Assembly: GCA_947168785.1 (NCBI GenBank)
Contig: CAMVNL010000059.1
Span: 1 to 8,890, forward strand
Direction: 5' to 3'
DNA length: 8,890 nt
Source of the DNA: an uncultured Clostridia bacterium
GTDB taxonomy: Bacteria; Bacillota; Clostridia; Oscillospirales; Acutalibacteraceae
In this document: piece by piece, positions 4,286 through 8,890 of the stretch
How positions within the stretch are numbered: position 1 is the first letter of the stretch
Layout of the letters: the number at the start of each line of letters is the position of its first letter
Made by a program: the position numbers and the translations under genes
The notes under the pieces: generated by a model
The model's input: the letters and a program-made list of their open reading frames with translations, nothing else
Database searches by the model: none
What the model was told of the DNA's origin: nothing

Positions 4286-5803
4286 ATGGAAGCGTTGGAT
4301 ACGGTGAACAGCGTGAGAACAGTCACCCGGCTGCTGCGGGAAGCGGCGGACGCCTACGGAGACCGCGCCGCCATCCGGTACGTGCGGGACGGGCAGGTGC
4401 GGGAGCACAGCTACCGGGACCTGTACCGGGATTCCCTGCGCCTGTGCGGGGCGATTCAGCAGCGATTTCCCGCCGGGACCCATATCGCCCTGATCGGAAA
4501 GACCACCTATCGTTATCTCACCGCCCTGAACGCCGTGATGATGAGCGGCTGCACCGCGGTGCCGCTGGCGGCCGACGCCCCGACGGAGGAGACCGTCCGT
4601 CTGCTGAAGGACGCGGACGCGGCCGTTATTTTTTATGACGACGCCTTGCGTGATGCGGAGAACGTGTTCCCGGCGTGCCCGCTGCTGCGGGACCGCTTCG
4701 ACCTGAACGCCCCTCCTTCGGAGCCGCTGCCCCCGCCGGAGACGGTGACGCCCCGGGAAACGCCGGAGGGCTGCGCCGCCATCATCTACACCTCCGGCTC
4801 CACCGGCGTCCGCAAGGGGGCCATGCTGACAAGCTCGGCCATCGTCTCCAACGTCTATTTTAAGGAAATGACCTTCGAGGGCGGCCACGTGGCGCTGAAC
4901 GTGCTGCCCATGCACCATATATTCAGCTTCTCCTGCGACTACCTCAAGAACCTGAAGGACGGCGTCACCGTTTGCCTCAACAGCCGTCTTTCCGCTTTGG
5001 GGGAGGAGCTGCTGCTCTTTGAGCCCACCGTGCTGCGGCTGGTGCCCGCCATCATCGACTCCCTGCTGCGGCGGGTCCGCATCCTGCGCAAGCGCGACCC
5101 CTCCCTGACGCCCCGGGCGGCGGCGGAACGGGTCTTCGGCAGGCGGCTGCGGAACATCATCGTTTCGGGCGCTTCGTACAGCGCCGCCAACGACGCGGAA
5201 TTTCAGGAGATGGGGATCACCATCCGTCAGGGCTACGGCATGACGGAGACGGGACCCCGCATCGCGGTGCCGGACGGCGGCACCTGCGCCGCTTCCGGCG
5301 GGCGGATCATCAGCATCTGTCAGGTGCGGCTGCAGAACGGGGAAATTCAGGTCAAAAGCCCCTCGCTGATGACGGGCTATTATAAACGGGAAGAGGAAAC
5401 GAAGCAGGCGTTCACGGAGGACGGCTGGTTCCGCACCGGGGACATCGGCAGGATCACGGAGGACAACGAGCTGTTCATCACCGGACGGCTGAAAAACGTG
5501 ATCATCCTGCCCAACGGCGAAAACGTGTCGCCGGAGGAGATCGAGCTGCGCTACGCCGCCGAACCGCTGGTGAAGGAGATCGAGGTCTTCGAGCACAGGG
5601 GCCGCATCGAAGCGGAGATCGTGCCGGACAGAGATTACGCCGCCCGCATGGGGCTGGACGCGGAAGAGGCCGTCCGGGCGCTGGTAGAAGAGAAAAACGC
5701 GGCGGATATCGCCGCAAGGGAAATCGAGGAAATCACTTTCCGGGACCGACCGCTGGAAAAGACGGAGACCGGGAAATTAAAAAGGAGAAAGTGGACCCTA
5801 TGA
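4286..5803 (+). CDS. AMP-forming acyl ligase (ANL superfamily), first gene of operon
   Basis: 505 aa, full length for a fatty acyl-CoA/acyl-ACP ligase. It should adenylate a carboxylic acid with ATP and pass the acyl group to a thiol, here plausibly the carrier protein two genes down. Motifs: P-loop YTSGSTGVRKG (168-178), A5 GYGMTETGP (316-324), A7 WFRTGD (381-386), hinge GRLKNVIILPNGENVSPEEIE (400-420), and A10 TGKLKR with catalytic K497. The A4 region reads LPMHHIF (207-213), a His as in acyl/aryl ligases, not the FDxS Asp of amino-acid adenylation domains; so the substrate is probably an acid without an alpha-amine. There is no signal peptide or membrane helix, so it is cytosolic. ATG 4286 follows a strong purine-rich ribosome site. 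Its TGA overlaps the next gene's ATG by 4 bp. Whether the thiol acceptor is CoA or ACP cannot be told from sequence alone. Confidence 0.9.
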   Translation: MEALDTVNSVRTVTRLLREAADAYGDRAAIRYVRDGQVREHSYRDLYRDSLRLCGAIQQRFPAGTHIALIGKTTYRYLTALNAVMMSGCTAVPLAADAPTEETVRLLKDADAAVIFYDDALRDAENVFPACPLLRDRFDLNAPPSEPLPPPETVTPRETPEGCAAIIYTSGSTGVRKGAMLTSSAIVSNVYFKEMTFEGGHVALNVLPMHHIFSFSCDYLKNLKDGVTVCLNSRLSALGEELLLFEPTVLRLVPAIIDSLLRRVRILRKRDPSLTPRAAAERVFGRRLRNIIVSGASYSAANDAEFQEMGITIRQGYGMTETGPRIAVPDGGTCAASGGRIISICQVRLQNGEIQVKSPSLMTGYYKREEETKQAFTEDGWFRTGDIGRITEDNELFITGRLKNVIILPNGENVSPEEIELRYAAEPLVKEIEVFEHRGRIEAEIVPDRDYAARMGLDAEEAVRALVEEKNAADIAAREIEEITFRDRPLEKTETGKLKRRKWTL

Positions 5804-7230
5804 TCGAAATCAGACTCCCGGACGGGAGCACGGCGCAGGCCTGGCCCCTCACCCAAGCCCAGCGCTTCATGTACTTCGTGTTCAACGGCTACGGCAAGAA
5901 CCCCGCGGTGCTGAACATCGGCACAGGCTGCTACTGGCAGGGAACCTTTGACGCCGCGACGCTGAAGGAGGCGCTGGAGGAGGCCATCGCCCGGTGCGAT
6001 TCCATCCGTCTGCGCTTTATGCCCGATAAACAGTTCGGTTTGGTGCAGTATCTGGCGGAGGACCCGCAGATCACCGTGGAGGAATATGACCACTCCGGCA
6101 TGACGGAGGAGGAATCCTTCGCCATCCTCAAGGAGTGGACGAAGGAGGGCAGCGCCGATTTCTTCGGCAAGCCCCTGAACCTCGTGCGCATCATGCGGCT
6201 GCCCGGCGGCTACAACGGCTTTTACTGCAAATTCCACCATCTGGCCTTCGACGGCTACGCGGCGAAAATGTTTATGGCGGACGCCATGGCCATCTACGTC
6301 AGCAAGCGCACCGGCGCTCCCTACCCCAAGCCCATGAAGCCCTATCTGGAGGCCATGGCGCAGGAGCTGGCGTACCTCGATTCCGACCGGCGCAAGGAGG
6401 ACCGCGCCTACTGGATGCAGCGCTTTTCCACCGACAGCGAGCCCATCTTCAACGACTACCTGCTGGACAACCGCCTCGTCAAAGCCAGAGAGGAGAGCGG
6501 CGACCCGGACCGCCGGTATATCCTGCTGTTCGAGGGCGAGCACCCGGAATCCCGCACCCTTCACTATGACGTTTCCGCCGAGGACACCGAAAAGGTGCTG
6601 CGGCTGTGCCGCGAAAAGGGCCTTTCCGTCCCCTGCGTGCTGATGCTGGGCCTGCGCACCGCCCTTTCCGCCTTCAACAACGATCAGGAGGACGTGTCCT
6701 TCAAGTTCATGATCAACCGCCGGGGCACGCTGCTGGAGAAGAAATCCGGCGGCAACCGCTGGCACTTCTACTCCCTGCGGACGATCATCCCCGGGGACGC
6801 TAGCTTCACCGACGCGGTGAAGGCCGTGGAGGCGGAGCAGGACGAGACCTTCCGCCACTGCGCCTTCGATACGCTGGAGATGTACCACATCAAGCACATG
6901 GCCATGCACATCGAGCATCTGGAGCAGACCTACGACTCCCTGACCTTCTCCTACCACGCGCCCCAGCCGGTGCCCTTTGAGAGCGAGGAGATCGCGAAGA
7001 CCGCCAAGGGAATCTGGTACAACAACGACTATTCCGCCCAGAACCTGTACCTGACGGTCAAGCACCGCCTGAACGACAACGGCTTTGAGTTTATCTTCGA
7101 GTACCGCACCAGCGAAAACCCGCTGGAGGACCTGAAGATCTTCTACGATAAAATGATCACCGCCATCATGACCGGCGTTGAAAACCCCGACATGACCATG
7201 GCGGAGATCCTTGAAAAAATCAAGCTTTGA
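5800..7230 (+). CDS. Free-standing NRPS-type condensation domain protein
   Basis: 476 aa from ATG 5800, the size of a single condensation (C) domain, with no adenylation or carrier domain attached. WPLTQAQRFMYF (15-26) is core C1. FHHLAFDG (145-152) is the HHxxxDG active site, with H147 as the expected catalytic base and D151 structural. SFKFMINRRG...GGNRWHF (300-323) resembles core C5, the R and later N of the family latch region. The family joins an acyl group on a carrier protein to an amine or alcohol acceptor. The ATGA overlap with the upstream stop indicates translational coupling, and AAAGGAG sits 12 nt before ATG 5800. An in-frame GTG at 5791 (479 aa) is only 3 nt from that site and is less likely. 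Its neighbours supply acyl activation and the carrier, so it probably performs the bond-forming step. The acceptor substrate is unknown. Confidence 0.9.
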   Translation: MIEIRLPDGSTAQAWPLTQAQRFMYFVFNGYGKNPAVLNIGTGCYWQGTFDAATLKEALEEAIARCDSIRLRFMPDKQFGLVQYLAEDPQITVEEYDHSGMTEEESFAILKEWTKEGSADFFGKPLNLVRIMRLPGGYNGFYCKFHHLAFDGYAAKMFMADAMAIYVSKRTGAPYPKPMKPYLEAMAQELAYLDSDRRKEDRAYWMQRFSTDSEPIFNDYLLDNRLVKAREESGDPDRRYILLFEGEHPESRTLHYDVSAEDTEKVLRLCREKGLSVPCVLMLGLRTALSAFNNDQEDVSFKFMINRRGTLLEKKSGGNRWHFYSLRTIIPGDASFTDAVKAVEAEQDETFRHCAFDTLEMYHIKHMAMHIEHLEQTYDSLTFSYHAPQPVPFESEEIAKTAKGIWYNNDYSAQNLYLTVKHRLNDNGFEFIFEYRTSENPLEDLKIFYDKMITAIMTGVENPDMTMAEILEKIKL

Positions 7231-7240
7231 GGGATATTGT

Positions 7241-7468
7241 ATGGAACATATCATCGAGACCATTCTGAACTACGTGGAACCCGACGGCGAGATCACCGGC
7301 GATTCCCTGCTCAAGCAGGACTGCGGCCTGACCTCCTTCGATACCGTCTCGCTGTACGGCGAGCTGGCGAGAGAGTACGGCGTGCCGGAGAATCTGCCCG
7401 CCCTGCGCCGCGCCAGGACGGTGAGGGACGTGTACGAGGCGCTGGAAGCGGCGAAGGCCAACGGGTAA
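7241..7468 (+). CDS. Discrete acyl/peptidyl carrier protein
   Basis: 75 aa, typical of a stand-alone carrier protein. CGLTSFDTVSL (28-38) matches the DSL-type attachment loop with S32 as the predicted 4'-phosphopantetheine site; the residue before it is Thr rather than the common Asp, and Phe replaces Leu after it. Predicted helices flank the loop as in the ACP/PCP four-helix bundle, and ALRRARTVRDVYEAL is the usual third/fourth helix region. It starts 10 bp after the condensation gene with GAGGG before ATG 7241, and the second ligase begins 5 bp after its stop. It is not the primary fatty-acid-synthesis ACP, judging by the variant Ser loop and lack of fab neighbours. It likely carries the acyl intermediate to the condensation enzyme. 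A phosphopantetheinyl transferase is not in the window. Confidence 0.9.
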   Translation: MEHIIETILNYVEPDGEITGDSLLKQDCGLTSFDTVSLYGELAREYGVPENLPALRRARTVRDVYEALEAAKANG

Positions 7469-7473
7469 ACGCC

Positions 7474-8890
7474 ATGCCGAGAGAGTATTTTACCGATTTC
7501 CCGGTCTGCGCCACCATCAAAGAGCTGATCCTCGACGGCTTTGACCGGGGCGGGGAGAAGCGGCAGTTCCTGTTCCGGGACGAAGACGGCGAGGAGCGGG
7601 AGAAGCGCTTCTGCGACGTGGCGGAGGACACCGCCGCGCTGGGGGCGTTCCTGCGAAGCCGGGGCTTCGGCGCGGGATCCAAGATCGCCATCCTCAGCGA
7701 AAACTGCTATTTCTGGAACGTGGTGTTCTACGCCATCCAGTGCAACGGCAGCGTGGCGGTGCCGCTGGAACCGGCGCTGCCCGCGGACGAGCTGGCCGCC
7801 CAGATGGCGAACTGCGGCTGCGACGCGGTGTTCTATTCCGCTGCTCAGGGCGAAAAGGTCGCCTACGCCAGGGCTTTGCCGGACTGCACGCTGGTCGGAT
7901 GCTTTTCCATGGAAAACCCCGCGCTGCTGCTGGCCGCCGGAGAGGAGGCCCCGCCGGAAGCCAGACGGACCTGGTCCGCCGCGCCGGTGGCGCCGGAAAA
8001 CCTCGCCTGCGTGGTCTACACCTCCGGCACCACGGGCAAGACCAAGGGCGTCATGCTCACCCATAAAAACATCTGTTCCAACGTCTATTCGCTGCTGCAC
8101 GTGGCAACCGGCGGCCACGGCATCGGCTTTTTGCCCCTGAACCACACCTATTCCTGGGTCACGGGGCTGTTCGCCTCCCTCGTCAAGACCGAGTGGGGCT
8201 ACATCTGCACCAGCCTGCGGCGCATCTATAAGGATATCAAGGAGTACCAGCCCACCCAGTTCGCCGCGGTGCCCATGGTGGTGGAGATGATCTACCAGAA
8301 CATCATCCTCACCGCCAAGCGCAACGGCACCTACGACAAACTGATGCAGGGGATCAACACCAGCCGGAACTTCATGCTCAGCGGCTACGACGCCCGGCGG
8401 GAGATCTTTTCGGATATCCACGAAAAGCTGGGGGGCAAGCTGGAGTGCATCTTCTGCGGCGGCGCGTACCTGTCGCCGGAGATTGAGGAGTTCATGTTCG
8501 ATATCGGCATCCAGATCCGCACCGGCTACGGTCTGACGGAGTGCTCGCCCATCGTGACCTGCGCCCGCCGCTACGAATACAAATTCGGCAGCGTGGGCCT
8601 GCCGCTGGAGTGCTGCGAGATCAAGATCCACGCGCCGGACGCTGATGGCGTGGGCGAGATCTACGTGAAGGGCGACAACGTGATGGCCGGTTATTACGGC
8701 GACCCGGAGGCCACCGCCGCGGCCTTTGACGGGGACTGGCTGAAGACCGGCGACTACGGCAAAATCGACGAGGAGGGCTATCTCTGGTTCTCCGGACGGA
8801 AAAAGAACCTCATCATCCTCTCCAACGGCAAGAACGTGTCCCCGGAGATCATCGAGGGCAAGCTGGTCTCCGCCATCCACTACGTGAAGG
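7474..8890 (+). CDS. Second AMP-forming acyl ligase, 3' end outside window
   Basis: 472 codons are visible, with no stop before the window edge. It is an ANL-superfamily acyl-activating enzyme of the long-chain acyl-CoA synthetase type. Motifs: P-loop YTSGTTGKTKG (182-192), LPLNHTYSW (220-228), GGAYLSP (329-335), A5 TGYGLTECSP (350-359), LKTGDYG (423-429) and hinge GRKKNLIILSNGKNVSPEIIE (441-461). The A10 catalytic lysine would lie just past 8890. Like the first ligase it has a His at A4 (H224) and no FDxS Asp, so an alpha-amino acid is an unlikely substrate. The start ATG 7474 is 5 bp after the carrier protein stop with no clear ribosome site, implying coupled translation. It is a diverged relative of the first gene (different P-loop and A4 residues), so the two probably have different substrates or acceptors. 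Confidence 0.92.
   Translation, partial: MPREYFTDFPVCATIKELILDGFDRGGEKRQFLFRDEDGEEREKRFCDVAEDTAALGAFLRSRGFGAGSKIAILSENCYFWNVVFYAIQCNGSVAVPLEPALPADELAAQMANCGCDAVFYSAAQGEKVAYARALPDCTLVGCFSMENPALLLAAGEEAPPEARRTWSAAPVAPENLACVVYTSGTTGKTKGVMLTHKNICSNVYSLLHVATGGHGIGFLPLNHTYSWVTGLFASLVKTEWGYICTSLRRIYKDIKEYQPTQFAAVPMVVEMIYQNIILTAKRNGTYDKLMQGINTSRNFMLSGYDARREIFSDIHEKLGGKLECIFCGGAYLSPEIEEFMFDIGIQIRTGYGLTECSPIVTCARRYEYKFGSVGLPLECCEIKIHAPDADGVGEIYVKGDNVMAGYYGDPEATAAAFDGDWLKTGDYGKIDEEGYLWFSGRKKNLIILSNGKNVSPEIIEGKLVSAIHYVK

Noticed and set aside
4246..4638. Alternative plus-strand gene starting at ATG 4246
   Set aside because: Arg/Gly-rich out-of-frame shadow overlapping the first ligase, with no domain. 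The ligase frame has the ribosome site and full motif set.
4193..8880. Very long minus-strand open frames (467, 542 and 536 aa) opposite the operon
   Set aside because: They are antisense shadows of GC-rich third positions in the plus-strand genes. They show no family motifs and are rich in low-complexity Gly/Val/His/Arg/Gln, while the plus strand carries textbook ligase, condensation and carrier motifs.

Overview
The window looks like chromosome of a GC-rich gut-type Clostridia (Oscillospirales/Lachnospirales-like). This rests on the CbxX/SpoVK-like ATPase fragment, a serine recombinase C-terminus of clostridial type, a ComEB-type dCMP deaminase, consensus Gram-positive promoters and Shine-Dalgarno sites, and GC-rich third codon positions. 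The genus cannot be named from the sequence.

Layout. Bases 1-1130 are mobile-element debris: a terminator, a CbxX-type AAA+ ATPase fragment lacking its N-terminus, and, joined directly to it in another frame, the C-terminal part of a large serine recombinase. Bases 1131-1760 hold one complete tRNA-Pro(UGG) on the minus strand with its terminator. Upstream of it lie two tRNA-Pro-like 5' halves, both broken at the anticodon loop. Two short arrays of GTGGTCA direct repeats with an exact 12-bp period, and several hairpins, lie between them. This reads as a tRNA integration hotspot with stacked relics of past insertions. Bases 1761-1958 carry no recognisable gene. Bases 1959-2529 are a dCMP deaminase with its own promoter. 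Bases 2645-4055 are a PstS-like solute-binding domain behind four predicted membrane helices, with promoter and terminator, also on the minus strand.

From about 4060 the strand switches. A divergent control region with an imperfect inverted repeat, an 11-bp direct repeat and a strong promoter containing a perfect 17-bp palindrome drives a tightly packed plus-strand operon: AMP-forming acyl ligase, free-standing NRPS-type condensation domain, discrete acyl carrier protein, and a second AMP-forming acyl ligase that runs off the window. Spacings are a 4-bp overlap, 10 bp and 5 bp.

The operon is the most interesting content. It is a dissociated, single-domain-per-protein NRPS-like pathway. Both ligases have the His-type A4 region of fatty/aryl acid activators rather than the FDxS Asp that holds an amino acid's alpha-amine. 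The simplest model is that an acyl group is activated, loaded on the carrier protein, and transferred by the condensation enzyme to an amine or alcohol, giving an N-acyl amide-like product. Product, substrates and the role of the second ligase are inference.
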